37,849 nt of DNA from positions 1-37,849 of the forward strand of contig DUKZ01000001.1 in NCBI GenBank assembly GCA_013329045.1. The letters are read 5' to 3'. This DNA is from Candidatus Woesearchaeota archaeon. GTDB taxonomy: Archaea > Nanobdellota > Nanobdellia > Woesearchaeales > UBA9989. A program made the translations under genes and the position numbers. The notes under the pieces are model-generated. The model did no database searches. It was given only the letters and a program-made list of their open reading frames with translations, and was not told where the DNA came from. Positions 1-8,413 of this stretch are shown in pieces; the first letter of the stretch is position 1; every line of letters begins with the position of its first letter.

Positions 1-17
1 GATGGAGAGTCATTACC

Positions 18-26
18 TTTATAAAT
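18..26 (+). promoter_or_regulatory. TATA box of the SRP54 gene
   Basis: TTTATAAAT lies about 26 bases (centre to ATG) upstream of the start at 48. That spacing puts transcription initiation at or next to the ATG, so the mRNA would be leaderless. The same spacing recurs at many genes in this window. Confidence 0.6.
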
Positions 27-47
27 CTCTAGTTATTTATCGTCATT

Positions 48-1418
48 ATGGTACTAGATAAGCTCAGCTCATCATTGAAGGATACCTTGTCAAAAATAGC
101 GAATGCGTTCTTCATCGATGACAAGCTCATCAATGAGCTAATCAAGGACATCCAAAGAGCTCTTCTTCAGGCTGATGTCAATGTCAAGCTGGTCTTTGAT
201 CTCACAAGCGGCATCAAGAAACGGGCGATGGATGAGAAGCTCCCCTCTGGACTGACAAAGAAAGAGCAGCTCATCAATATCGTCTATGAGGAGTTGGTAA
301 GATTCCTCGGCGGCGAAGGGGAGAAGATCGAGATTGAGAAGAAGCCTTTCAAAGTTCTCCTCGTTGGCTTGTTTGGTTCTGGAAAGACAACGACTGCTGG
401 AAAGCTGGCAAAGTTCTACACGAAGAGAGGGATGAAAGTATGCCTCGTCGGCCTGGATGTGCACCGCCCGGCAGCAAAAGAGCAGATCATCCAAATAGGC
501 AAACAAATTGCCGTTCCTGTCTTCACAAATCTCAAAGAGAAAGACCCGATCAAGATACTAAAGGAATTTGAGGAGAAGATAGAGAAGTTCGATGTCATCA
601 TCTATGATACGGCTGGGAGGGACGCCCTGAGCGATGATCTGATCAAGGAGATCCAGCTGGTGAGCATTAAGATAAAACCGGATGAGCGTCTTCTTGTTAT
701 CTCTGCAGATATCGGCCAGGCGGCAAAGCAGCAGGCAGAAGCGTTCCATGAGAGCTGCAACATCACTGGTGTTATCGCAACAAAGATGGATGGCACGGCA
801 AAGGCAGGCGGTGCTCTCTCTGCTTGTGCTGTGACAAAAGCGCCAATCAAATTCATTGGTGTTGGGGAGAAAGTTGATGATCTTGAAGTGTTTCGGCCGA
901 AAAATTTTGTTTCAAGACTGCTTGGTATGGGTGACCTAGAAGCACTCCTTGAAAAGGCAAAAGAGGTCATGAAGGAAGAGGATGCAGATGACCTTGGCAA
1001 GAAATTCCTCAAAGGAGAATTCAATCTTCTTGATTTGTATGAACAAATGACTGCGGTAAAGAAGATGGGATCGCTCTCAAAGATCGTCGATATGATCCCT
1101 GGCTTTTCTCAGCTTAAATTGCCAAAGGAGATGCTTGATGTTCAGGAGGAAAAGCTCCAGAAATGGAAGACTGCGATGGATTCGATGACGCAGGAAGAAT
1201 TAGAAGACCCAGAACTCATCGATCCTTCGCGGTTGGAGAGGATTTCAAAGGGTTCTGGCGTGCCGGTTGCAACAATCCGGGAGCTCACCAAGCAATACCG
1301 CCAGAGCAAAAAGATGGTGAAAATGTTTAAGGGCATGGGAGCTGATAATCCCAAAGCGATGGAGAAGATGATGAAGAAGATGCAAAAAGGCGGCGCAAAA
1401 GGGATGAAGTTTGGGTAA
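48..1418 (+). CDS. srp54: Signal recognition particle 54 kDa GTPase (SRP54/Ffh)
   Basis: This is the GTPase subunit of the signal recognition particle. With 7S RNA and SRP19 it binds signal sequences on nascent proteins and docks the ribosome at the membrane receptor FtsY. The 456-residue length is normal for the family. Visible parts are an N-terminal helical bundle (about 1-90), the G domain with P-loop GLFGSGKT (107-114), DTAGRD (about 187) and TKMDGTAKAGGA (about 247), then a methionine-rich M domain ending in a basic stretch rich in Met-Met-Lys. MIPGF near residue 346 is typical of the M domain. The start fits a TATA box 26 bases upstream. No SRP RNA gene is recognisable beside it. Confidence 0.98.
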   Translation: MVLDKLSSSLKDTLSKIANAFFIDDKLINELIKDIQRALLQADVNVKLVFDLTSGIKKRAMDEKLPSGLTKKEQLINIVYEELVRFLGGEGEKIEIEKKPFKVLLVGLFGSGKTTTAGKLAKFYTKRGMKVCLVGLDVHRPAAKEQIIQIGKQIAVPVFTNLKEKDPIKILKEFEEKIEKFDVIIYDTAGRDALSDDLIKEIQLVSIKIKPDERLLVISADIGQAAKQQAEAFHESCNITGVIATKMDGTAKAGGALSACAVTKAPIKFIGVGEKVDDLEVFRPKNFVSRLLGMGDLEALLEKAKEVMKEEDADDLGKKFLKGEFNLLDLYEQMTAVKKMGSLSKIVDMIPGFSQLKLPKEMLDVQEEKLQKWKTAMDSMTQEELEDPELIDPSRLERISKGSGVPVATIRELTKQYRQSKKMVKMFKGMGADNPKAMEKMMKKMQKGGAKGMKFG

Positions 1419-1758
1419 TCTCATGTTATCTTGATTCTTAGAGATTATCTCAATTCTTAAATAGGCCATGCACCAAGGAGCTAAAAAGCCATTGAAAACT
1501 CCTGGGTGCAAGGTAAGCGTGGGGGTGATAGGTGATTTCCTGGGTGGTTATCCAATGAAAAAATAATTTTTATGCCACTCAATGACCTTTTTGTGTCAAT
1601 CAATTGCCTGATAGTACAAAGGGACGGTACAAAGGAATTGAGGAGCCTTCCGTGGAGGGGGTTTGGGGTTGTGGAGTAGAATTCTCTTTGGAATTCTCCT
1701 CAAATCTTTTTGTAACTAATGAGTAGTATAACTAGTATTTAAGCTTTTCTATAATTTA

Positions 1759-1774
1759 GTCACTATATAGTGAC
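1759..1774. promoter_or_regulatory. 16-bp perfect palindrome, candidate operator
   Basis: GTCACTATATAGTGAC is a perfect inverted repeat with a TATATA centre. It sits about 20 bases after a TATA-like ATTTAAGC (about 1737-1744) and directly before the structured RNA candidate. A dimeric helix-turn-helix repressor could bind it. Its centre could also act as a TATA box on either strand. No cognate regulator is identified. Confidence 0.4.
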
Positions 1775-1876
1775 ATAAGAACAGAGACTAGTGTGTATCA
1801 TAACCGCTGGTGAGAACGTTCCTCTCAGTGGCGGGGGAAAAGAGCACTTTGATAAGTAAAAGGGGATGAGATGGGA

Positions 1877-1977
1877 GAAAACAACAGTGACGCAGACGTG
1901 ACGGGGGATGCCCCCTGCGGGGTGTCACGTAGGGCAAAGCGAAGCTTTGACCGTCTGCAGTCAGTATTGTTGTTTTC
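1877..1977 (+). ncRNA. Candidate structured RNA: nested multi-branch fold
   Basis: GAAAACAACA (1877-1886) pairs perfectly with TGTTGTTTTC (1968-1977). Inside it GCAGACG (1892-1898) pairs with CGTCTGC (1952-1958). Enclosed are two hairpins: TGAC (1899-1902) with GTCA (1924-1927), and CAAAGC (1935-1940) with GCTTTG (1944-1949) closed by a GAA loop. In the first hairpin, GGGGG (1903-1907) can pair with CCCCC (1911-1915), or CCCC (1911-1914) can pair with GGGG (1919-1922), so two folds exclude each other. The nesting is too ordered for chance, but the family is unknown and the strand is a guess. It could also be a DNA palindrome of a mobile element. Confidence 0.45.
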
Positions 1978-2058
1978 GGATGTATGGATGTATAATACTG
2001 AAGGTTACGTATCAAAGTAAGGTATGAGAAAAATCCCCTTCTTTTCCCGGCGTGTTGA

Positions 2059-2082
2059 AAATCTCGCTTTAAATCTCGCTTT
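2059..2082 (+). repeat. 12-bp perfect tandem duplication
   Basis: AAATCTCGCTTT occurs twice without a gap, at 2059-2070 and 2071-2082, just before the second structured element. It is one of five perfect 12-18 bp tandem duplications in this window. Confidence 0.7.
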
Positions 2083-2088
2083 CGTTCG

Positions 2089-2203
2089 CCATTGCCAGGC
2101 AAACGCTTCTCGTTCTTTATCAGAATGGTTGGGTTCCCCATACGGGACGACCCCCTTCCAACCTTTAACGTGTCAGAGATGGGCGTTTGCACACAGGCAA
2201 TGG
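2089..2203 (+). ncRNA. Second candidate structured RNA element
   Basis: CCATTGCC (2089-2096) pairs with GGCAATGG (2196-2203), and the next block GCAAACGC (2099-2106) pairs with GCGTTTGC (2183-2190). This gives 16 pairs in two perfect blocks. Inside lies a further stem, GGTTGG (2127-2132) with CCAACC (2158-2163), enclosing a small TCCC/GGGA hairpin (2135-2147). Two collinear long-range stems suggest an RNA fold, possibly in the same transcript as the element at 1877-1977. No known family is recognised. Confidence 0.4.
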
Positions 2204-2239
2204 TAATATCTTCAACACACCCCTTTCTTTTCCACAACA

Positions 2240-2248
2240 TTTATAAAT
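2240..2248 (+). promoter_or_regulatory. TATA box of the membrane protein gene at 2284
   Basis: TTTATAAAT lies about 40 bases before the ATG at 2284. Together with a Shine-Dalgarno-like AGGGGTGG at 2272-2279 this suggests a short 5' leader of about 14 bases. Confidence 0.5.
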
Positions 2249-2283
2249 GATAAATATCGAGATTAACGAAAAGGGGTGGTATC

Positions 2284-2952
2284 ATGGCAAATGAATTGTA
2301 TTATACTAGCAAAGGGATTTTTGATGTGTTCGGGGCTATTCTCAAAGGTGTTATTGATATTCTGCCAGGGCTCATTGCCGCGGCAATCATTCTGATCATT
2401 GGCTATTTCATAGCTTTAGGTTTCGCTTGGATACTCCATAAGCTGCTAGACAAGCTGAAAGTGGATAAATGGATGAAGGCTCATAAGCTCGACGAGGCTC
2501 TCGGAAAAAACCAGATATCTGTGGTCCTGAGCACCTTGACAAAATGGTACATTTTCTTCCTCTTCCTCATCCCAGCAGCAGAGCGCGTGAGCAGCGTAGA
2601 ACTTGGAAAATTATTCGCTGACTTCGCCAGATGGCTCCCCGGCCTTGCTGTTGCCATTATTATCATGCTCTTTGGCTTTATCGTTGCAGAATTGTTTGCG
2701 AACAAGATCCTTTTTTTGAAGAAGAAGGGGATGAAGCTGGCTGCTGATGCAGTAAAATTCATTACGGTGCTCTTTTTTGCGCTCATTGCCTTAGACCAGA
2801 TAAACGTCGATGTCAGCTTTGCCCAGCAGGTAATACTCCTTATTATTGGCGCATTCTGCCTGGCAATTGCCCTGGCCATTGGTGTCGGGCTGGGTATTGG
2901 CCTGAAGGATGAAGCCAAGGACCTTATCAAGGATGTCAAGAAGCGGTTATGA
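2284..2952 (+). CDS. Small four-helix membrane protein, mechanosensitive-channel-related TM-helix family
   Basis: The 222-residue protein has four strongly hydrophobic segments at about 25-50, 85-105, 115-140 and 155-205. Gly- and Ala-rich helices containing LPGLIAAAIILIIG and LPGLAVAIIIMLFG resemble the conserved TM helix repeats found in MscS-related proteins. There is no recognisable MscS beta domain, so this is a short stand-alone version. It ends in a charged cytoplasmic tail. The start is supported by AGGGGTGG just upstream. A role in osmotic or membrane-tension responses is inferred from the family only. Confidence 0.65.
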   Translation: MANELYYTSKGIFDVFGAILKGVIDILPGLIAAAIILIIGYFIALGFAWILHKLLDKLKVDKWMKAHKLDEALGKNQISVVLSTLTKWYIFFLFLIPAAERVSSVELGKLFADFARWLPGLAVAIIIMLFGFIVAELFANKILFLKKKGMKLAADAVKFITVLFFALIALDQINVDVSFAQQVILLIIGAFCLAIALAIGVGLGIGLKDEAKDLIKDVKKRL

Positions 2953-2965
2953 GCCTTCTGTCATC

Positions 2966-2973
2966 TTTTTTTT
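2966..2973 (+). terminator. Oligo-T archaeal-type terminator
   Basis: A run of eight T follows the stop codon at 2952 by 13 bases. Archaeal RNA polymerase commonly terminates at such runs without a hairpin. Confidence 0.4.
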
Positions 2974-3010
2974 ATTCTCCTTTCAAAACGTTTAAATAGC
3001 TTAAAGGGGG

Positions 3011-5446
3011 ATGATAACAAAAAAAGAGGTTTGGCATGTGAGAAATATTCCTGTGATATGGGTGGTTCTTAATCTCTTGGCATTGCCTCTTGGGGTTATG
3101 GGTGATGCATCATTTTCTTCTTCGTCCTCCACGTTCTCTCCACTATCATCATTCTCCATGCAGGGGTTTGGAAAGGTAGTCCCTTCCACACCCCTCCCAA
3201 TCCACCAAGATTCTTATCCTGCTATATGGGTACTCCTAATTGGCATGCTGGCGCTCTTTCTTCTTGGGTGTCCGGAATCAAAGAAAGGGCAGGTCACAAT
3301 GTTTATCATTATCGCAATCATCATCCTGTTTGCCTCTGCCTTGTTTTTCTATCTCCGTTCATATATCCAAGGTGAGCAGGTGGGGGAAACCGCGATCATT
3401 CGAAACCTCAAAGTAGACAAGGACATCCTTCCTGTCCAGGAATATGTCGAGCAATGCCTGATCCAAACATCCGAGGAAGCATTGGATGTCATCCGGTGGG
3501 GTGGTGTCATCAATATCACCGCTTGGCCTTCTCTCATGATCAATCCAGCTGATGCGACTGAATCAGCAGTCTATCCTCTTTCAGATGATCGGGGTATTCC
3601 CTATTGGCTGTTTGTTGCCACTCCAAACAGGATTGATCCTCCTGTCACCTTTTCCGGCTATCCTCCGCCATTGACAAAAGCAGAGGATGCAACAGGCCTC
3701 AATTATAGCATGGAAGCGCAGATGGAAAAATATATCGGAGAGAAAATGCCTGAATGCTTGGATGGATTTCGTCCTATAAAAGAGCTCTACCAGATTGATG
3801 TCACGCCCCAGGGCAATGCCTCAGTTACCGCCTCAGTAACAGAAGATGATGTCCGTTTTCTTCTTCGCTATCCCCTAGATGCACAAAAGGACGCGAATAC
3901 ATATCATACTGAAGAGTATTACATCATCCAACCGATTCATCTTAAGGCAATTTATGAGGCTGCTTCAAAACTCACCGCTCTTGAGGCAAAGACAAGCTAT
4001 ATGGAGATATTTACCCTTTCATTGATTGACATGTTTTCTTCATCAAAGGATGAGCAGGCTCTTCCCCCTCGTGGCTTTCGGTCTCAAATGACTCTTGGGT
4101 TTGAGCCCCAGCCTGTGTGGGACAAGATGGAAGTGGAGGCAAACGTGAAAAATATTCTTGCAAGTTACCTTCCCATGCTCAAGGTGGTAGGAACAAAGAT
4201 TACGGCAGAGCCTCCAGAGCAGTTGATCAATAGGGGACTTTATTATTCATCCATGGTCTACAACCTTAACGCATCTGATCCTTATACCCAAAATCTAGAG
4301 GTAGACTTCCTCTATAACCCTGCATACATATATTTTGATCTGGACTGTGATGGGGGGATTTGCAGGAGCAATACGGTTCCTTTCAATATTTGGCAGCAAA
4401 CAACCGGTATGACTTCAACGCTGTATTTTACCAGTTTTTCGTATGAGATCAGCTACCCGGTCATCATTACCATTAGGGATCCATCAGCACTGAATGGGAA
4501 AGGATATGACTTTTTTATCGCAGTAGAAGGCAATATCCGCGTCAACCGCCCGCTCACGACCAATTTCCCAACAATCAATTATGCTCAGCCTCCGCCAGCA
4601 CCAAGAACCCTTCTCTGTGAGCCGGAAATGAGAACTTCTGGAAATGTGTCATTGATAGCAAAGGATTATACGTCAGGCAGGCCCGTGGGGGGTGCTGAGA
4701 TATATTTTGGTGATGGGCTAAGCCAATGTTATATGGGGAAAACAAACAGCGGGGGCGCTTTCACTTCACCCTTCCCAATCCTCGCAAAAGGCATTATTGA
4801 GATCAAGAAGCAAGGGTATGATATTGAGGCGCATCAGGCAGTAACAACCTTGCCAGGGAGGCCCTGGCCATCTGCTGGCAGTTCGCAGCTCATCGCCTTA
4901 GAGCCCCAAAAAGAGCTGAATGTCTCCCTTCACATACGGCCTTTAAGGAAATCTGGGAATGCTTGGAGCATTGTTGATGACGCTCTCGCATTGCAGGATG
5001 GTCAATATGCCCGGATTAGTTTTTCCCGCATCCCAATAGAAGAAGGTGATTACTTCAAGGATATGGTGATCCCTCCTGTTGCTTTGGAGAATGGTGCTCT
5101 GGACAGCACTACTTTATTATTCCCGGGAACGTATGATGTCGAAGTGACATTCGTGCCAAACGAGACTGTCCACATCCCTGAAAAGACGATTCATGGAGGG
5201 TTATTTGCGCCTGATGTCACAATCCCTGCAATCGACACCTTTATCCCCCCTCTTCCTGTCACTGCCAGATTCACGATTGACCGTGACGAACTCTATGACA
5301 AATCTGAGATTATAGTGTATGGATTATATTATGACCTTGCATCCGCAGGGGATAAAACAATTGATGACCTGGCCGCGATGGATGAGGACCACCTTCCATC
5401 AATGATCCAGGCAAATCAGGGTCTTTTTGCTCCAGAGATTCAGTAA
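3011..5446 (+). CDS. Membrane-anchored surface protein with pilin-like N-terminal segment
   Basis: The protein (811 residues) is not a recognised family. It has a hydrophobic N-terminus, a Ser-rich linker, a second hydrophobic stretch and then KKGQVTMF followed by a long hydrophobic helix (91-117). That pattern resembles the type IV pilin-like segments of archaeal surface proteins. The bulk is extracellular, with a carboxypeptidase-regulatory-like beta domain near 550-600 (GRPVGGAEIYFGDG). The start is uncertain: the TATA-like TTTAAATA (2991-2998) is only 16 bases before the ATG. A GTG at 3038 preceded by GAGGT would give a cleaner signal peptide. It heads a run of four secreted-protein genes. 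Confidence 0.7.
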   Translation: MITKKEVWHVRNIPVIWVVLNLLALPLGVMGDASFSSSSSTFSPLSSFSMQGFGKVVPSTPLPIHQDSYPAIWVLLIGMLALFLLGCPESKKGQVTMFIIIAIIILFASALFFYLRSYIQGEQVGETAIIRNLKVDKDILPVQEYVEQCLIQTSEEALDVIRWGGVINITAWPSLMINPADATESAVYPLSDDRGIPYWLFVATPNRIDPPVTFSGYPPPLTKAEDATGLNYSMEAQMEKYIGEKMPECLDGFRPIKELYQIDVTPQGNASVTASVTEDDVRFLLRYPLDAQKDANTYHTEEYYIIQPIHLKAIYEAASKLTALEAKTSYMEIFTLSLIDMFSSSKDEQALPPRGFRSQMTLGFEPQPVWDKMEVEANVKNILASYLPMLKVVGTKITAEPPEQLINRGLYYSSMVYNLNASDPYTQNLEVDFLYNPAYIYFDLDCDGGICRSNTVPFNIWQQTTGMTSTLYFTSFSYEISYPVIITIRDPSALNGKGYDFFIAVEGNIRVNRPLTTNFPTINYAQPPPAPRTLLCEPEMRTSGNVSLIAKDYTSGRPVGGAEIYFGDGLSQCYMGKTNSGGAFTSPFPILAKGIIEIKKQGYDIEAHQAVTTLPGRPWPSAGSSQLIALEPQKELNVSLHIRPLRKSGNAWSIVDDALALQDGQYARISFSRIPIEEGDYFKDMVIPPVALENGALDSTTLLFPGTYDVEVTFVPNETVHIPEKTIHGGLFAPDVTIPAIDTFIPPLPVTARFTIDRDELYDKSEIIVYGLYYDLASAGDKTIDDLAAMDEDHLPSMIQANQGLFAPEIQ

Positions 5447-5464
5447 ATCCAGAGATTCAGTAAA
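5431..5464 (+). repeat. 17-bp perfect tandem duplication across a stop codon
   Basis: TCCAGAGATTCAGTAAA occurs at 5431-5447 and again at 5448-5464. The first copy holds the stop codon (TAA, 5444-5446) of the preceding surface protein, so the second copy is untranslated. Perfect identity points to a recent slippage duplication. Confidence 0.85.
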
Positions 5465-5474
5465 AAGTGATAAG

Positions 5475-5485
5475 TTTTATATAAT
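5475..5485 (+). promoter_or_regulatory. TATA box of the large surface protein gene
   Basis: TTTTATATAAT is centred 28 bases before the ATG at 5508, which favours that codon over upstream in-frame alternatives at 5427 and 5499. Confidence 0.55.
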
Positions 5486-5507
5486 ACTAAAGTCAAAAAT
5501 GATAAAC

Positions 5508-8384
5508 ATGAAGAAAAAAAGGTGTGCTGGTATTGGTGCATTACTCATCATCATCTCTCTCTCCTTGATGCCCGCAGGGTTTGCCTGGCAGTCTAATGAT
5601 TCCTTACAAGACTCTCTTCAATCTTCTCTCTCAACACCTATTGATGCAGGAGGCTCATTTGGCAGGATCATCACTGCAAGCGCAAGGCCGGCATCTGCGA
5701 GCGATCAGCTAGCCCTTCTGCAATTGGCAAGCCCTGTTTGTCCTGGCATGTTTTCCTCATTTTCTGTTTCAGGATCTGATGGCATTTCTGGCTATGCCGG
5801 CCATGATGACACCATGCATATCTCCGTAACTATCGGCGCTTCCGTGGAAAACGGCGCTGATATCAACGGGCGTGTCCTCTTGCTCTTTTCTGGTTCTTCT
5901 TCTGTTCCCATGTCTTGCAGTGAGGTTGGCGCGGGCTGTTACCAATGCTCCTATGATGAGGCAATAACGCCAGATGCGGTTCCTGACAGGTATGCTCTGA
6001 CAGTCCGATTGAATGATGATGCCGGCAATTCCCTTGGAATGTATGATTCTGGAAGTATTGCCATTGATGCGCTCGGTCCAAGAGTAACTTCCCTTGCTCC
6101 CGCAAGGACTGCTGTTGGCCCCGGTATGAATGTTTCCGTTGCTCTTGGCATGGAAGAACAGGCTTGTGGCACCTCCCGGTGCACTGGTATTTGCTCCGGT
6201 TTTTCTTCCCTGAACCTCTACCAAAACGATCAATTATATGACTCAATAAATATTTCTGGCCAATCTGGCTGTACTTTTTCTTCTGTCTTGTCACTTCCCA
6301 TGCCTTCGCTCGACGGCAATGTGAGCTGGTGTGTTGCTGGTGTGGACAGGGTTGGAAACGAAGGCGATAAGGAATGCGTGAGGGTCCTTGTTGACACCAT
6401 ACCTCCTGCGCTTGCTGGAACGGCCGGGTTGTATGACACTGCCGGAAGAAGGCTTTCTGCATTCTCCGGCCGGGTGACTGGTCTGGTGATGAAGATGAAT
6501 TTTACTGATGCGCTCATTCTTCGCCAGAATGTCCGTGCAGACTTATCAGCCATTGATCCAGACCGAAGAGAATTGATCATCCCCCAAGAATGCATCCATC
6601 ATGATTTTGATGCGCTGAGCGGTGTAGAGGATATTTGGGAATGCCGCTGGGACTATGTCGCAGTCAATGTCAATGCATCTGGGGACTATCCGATCACGTT
6701 CCATATCAGCGATGCGAATGGGAATAACCAGACTATCACTGACCAATTATCTCTCCTGTTTGACACTGAAAGCCCAATCATAAATTATATCGGCACTGAT
6801 CACCTCTTTAATGGCAGAAGGTTTGTCAATGCCAATAATGATACCCTTGTCGTTGACCTCATTGACACTGGTGTTGGTTTTAATAACAGCCAGGTATTTG
6901 TTTCCTTGTCCGCTATTGGCGGACCTTCCACTGCCAGATTCAACTGCACAAACGAAGGCAATTGGCGATGCTATTATAATATAACAAACGCCCAGCCCCT
7001 CTCAGGGCATCTGACTCCCGGAACAATACAGGATGATGTGGGAATGCCCGCTGTTCGGGGGGATGGTTATTCTGATTTTGTCATTGTTGATGGCTCATCG
7101 CCCGGAGTAGCAGAGGGAGGCGCCCTTCTCCAGGTTCCCGGGCTTCCAGAGCAGAGTGATAACACTTCCTTTTATGCCATTAAGGGAAAAGACCTGCACA
7201 TCAAGGTTCTGGCAGCTGACCAGTCAGGAGTAAATGCTGCTGGCTCCTTCAATCAATTGTCCATGAGCCCTGAACTTCAAAACCTGGTTTCTTATAACTG
7301 CTCTGCTGTTGAAGATGACCTTTACTCTTGTGACAGGGATATCCCTGTTGATGCCTCCGCAGGAAATGATAAGGATATTATGATCCGTTTAGTCGATGCT
7401 GTCGGGAATATGTATGAGCATCACCTCAAGATTGATGTCCTGGCAGAGACGAATGACACAGAGAATGCCTGGCGTGCCCAGGTGATGAGTGTCATCCCGA
7501 ATGTCATCAATTTTGAGTCTTCACAGAACAACGAACAAAAGGTGATGGTATTATTGAAGGTGACGGGCGGGAGTGCATCTTCATTGCTTCTTCGGGGGGT
7601 GGCATGCCAGATGCCCGGGATCACTTTAGAAGACATAAAACTCCATAAGGTGTCTGATAATACCTATGCCATCCGTTTTACCATCCCTCAGGGCGGGATC
7701 AGGGAGGCTGGAAGGAATATCACGAATGAAAGCCTTGGAGAAGATGATGTTTTTGTGAGCAACATCACCGCGAATTGCTCATTCATGATCCATTACCGGC
7801 AGGGATTGAATGCCCCAGCGCCAGAAAAGGAGGACATAGCATTCAATATTACCTTGTATCGCAATCTCGTGAAAGAATTGAACTCTACAGCATTGGATGA
7901 GGCAAGAAGGACGATTGGCCGGATGGATGGGATTGCCGGCAATGTGAAATCAATGAATAAGATGATCTCTATGGCAAGGACGATGTGCACGATGTCAAAG
8001 ATTGCATTCTTGATACAGGAAGCATCTGCTGAGACAGAGCAGAGAACAGCAGAACTTGCCCCCAACTTTGCCCAGGCAGTGAGCGCTGGTTCTGTCATGA
8101 CAGAACAGACAGCAAGAAGGATGTATCTGACTGAAGGCATCTATCAATTATGCGCATTTGTCATGTGTGAGAGTGTGCTCAAGGAAGGAACATATGATAA
8201 GTGTGTAATTAATAAGGATGCACCTTGCAATTGTGCGAACGGTGTTAATACTAACCCAATTCCCACGGAGAACTGCAAGGATAAAGGCGGGTATGTTTGT
8301 GCTTGTTATAGCGCGCCGTCTTGGGCAGGTCCTCCCAAACCCCATGCATTACCTGATCCTGGTGTCGATAAAAAAAATAAATAG
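5508..8384 (+). CDS. Large secreted protein with Ig-like repeats and Cys-rich C-terminus
   Basis: The protein is about 958 residues from the ATG at 5508, which gives an N-terminal Lys/Arg run, a hydrophobic core and a likely signal cleavage after AGFA. The body repeats a beta-sandwich pattern with phrases such as VDTIPPALAG and FDTESPIINYIG, typical of bacterial-type Ig-like or cadherin-like surface repeats. Many Asn-X-Ser/Thr sites and paired cysteines suggest an exported, glycosylated protein. The C-terminal quarter turns helical (about 780-900) and then Cys-rich (CNCANG, CKDKGGYVCACY). No enzyme motif is seen. Adhesion or envelope structure is inferred from architecture. It probably acts with its secreted neighbours. 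Confidence 0.7.
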   Translation: MKKKRCAGIGALLIIISLSLMPAGFAWQSNDSLQDSLQSSLSTPIDAGGSFGRIITASARPASASDQLALLQLASPVCPGMFSSFSVSGSDGISGYAGHDDTMHISVTIGASVENGADINGRVLLLFSGSSSVPMSCSEVGAGCYQCSYDEAITPDAVPDRYALTVRLNDDAGNSLGMYDSGSIAIDALGPRVTSLAPARTAVGPGMNVSVALGMEEQACGTSRCTGICSGFSSLNLYQNDQLYDSINISGQSGCTFSSVLSLPMPSLDGNVSWCVAGVDRVGNEGDKECVRVLVDTIPPALAGTAGLYDTAGRRLSAFSGRVTGLVMKMNFTDALILRQNVRADLSAIDPDRRELIIPQECIHHDFDALSGVEDIWECRWDYVAVNVNASGDYPITFHISDANGNNQTITDQLSLLFDTESPIINYIGTDHLFNGRRFVNANNDTLVVDLIDTGVGFNNSQVFVSLSAIGGPSTARFNCTNEGNWRCYYNITNAQPLSGHLTPGTIQDDVGMPAVRGDGYSDFVIVDGSSPGVAEGGALLQVPGLPEQSDNTSFYAIKGKDLHIKVLAADQSGVNAAGSFNQLSMSPELQNLVSYNCSAVEDDLYSCDRDIPVDASAGNDKDIMIRLVDAVGNMYEHHLKIDVLAETNDTENAWRAQVMSVIPNVINFESSQNNEQKVMVLLKVTGGSASSLLLRGVACQMPGITLEDIKLHKVSDNTYAIRFTIPQGGIREAGRNITNESLGEDDVFVSNITANCSFMIHYRQGLNAPAPEKEDIAFNITLYRNLVKELNSTALDEARRTIGRMDGIAGNVKSMNKMISMARTMCTMSKIAFLIQEASAETEQRTAELAPNFAQAVSAGSVMTEQTARRMYLTEGIYQLCAFVMCESVLKEGTYDKCVINKDAPCNCANGVNTNPIPTENCKDKGGYVCACYSAPSWAGPPKPHALPDPGVDKKNK

Positions 8385-8413
8385 GATATTATCAGTTCAA
8401 GTAGGTAATAATC

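Larger units (their letters stand above)
1419..2283. other. 865-base intergenic region rich in inverted repeats; no convincing protein gene
   Basis: No reading frame here looks like a real protein. The region holds a TATA-like ATTTAAGC at about 1737-1744, a 16-bp perfect palindrome at 1759-1774, a nested structure at 1877-1977 and a second long-range stem at 2089-2203. A smaller pairing joins TTGAGGAG (1637-1644) to CTCCTCAA (1696-1703), with an inner GAATTC/GAATTC stem at about 1679-1696. A TATA box for the next gene lies at 2240-2248. The region most resembles one or more structured RNAs or the remains of a small mobile element. Confidence 0.6.

Noticed and set aside
1788..2240. 150-codon open frame on the minus strand between SRP54 and the membrane protein
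   Set aside because: Its peptide is basic and low in complexity, and it covers the inverted repeats. The frame is best explained by the structured DNA.
1419..2283. SRP RNA (7S) or RNase P RNA in the gap after SRP54
   Set aside because: I looked for the helix 8 GGAAGG/GAGCA motif of SRP RNA and the GAGGAAAGTCC motif of RNase P and found neither.
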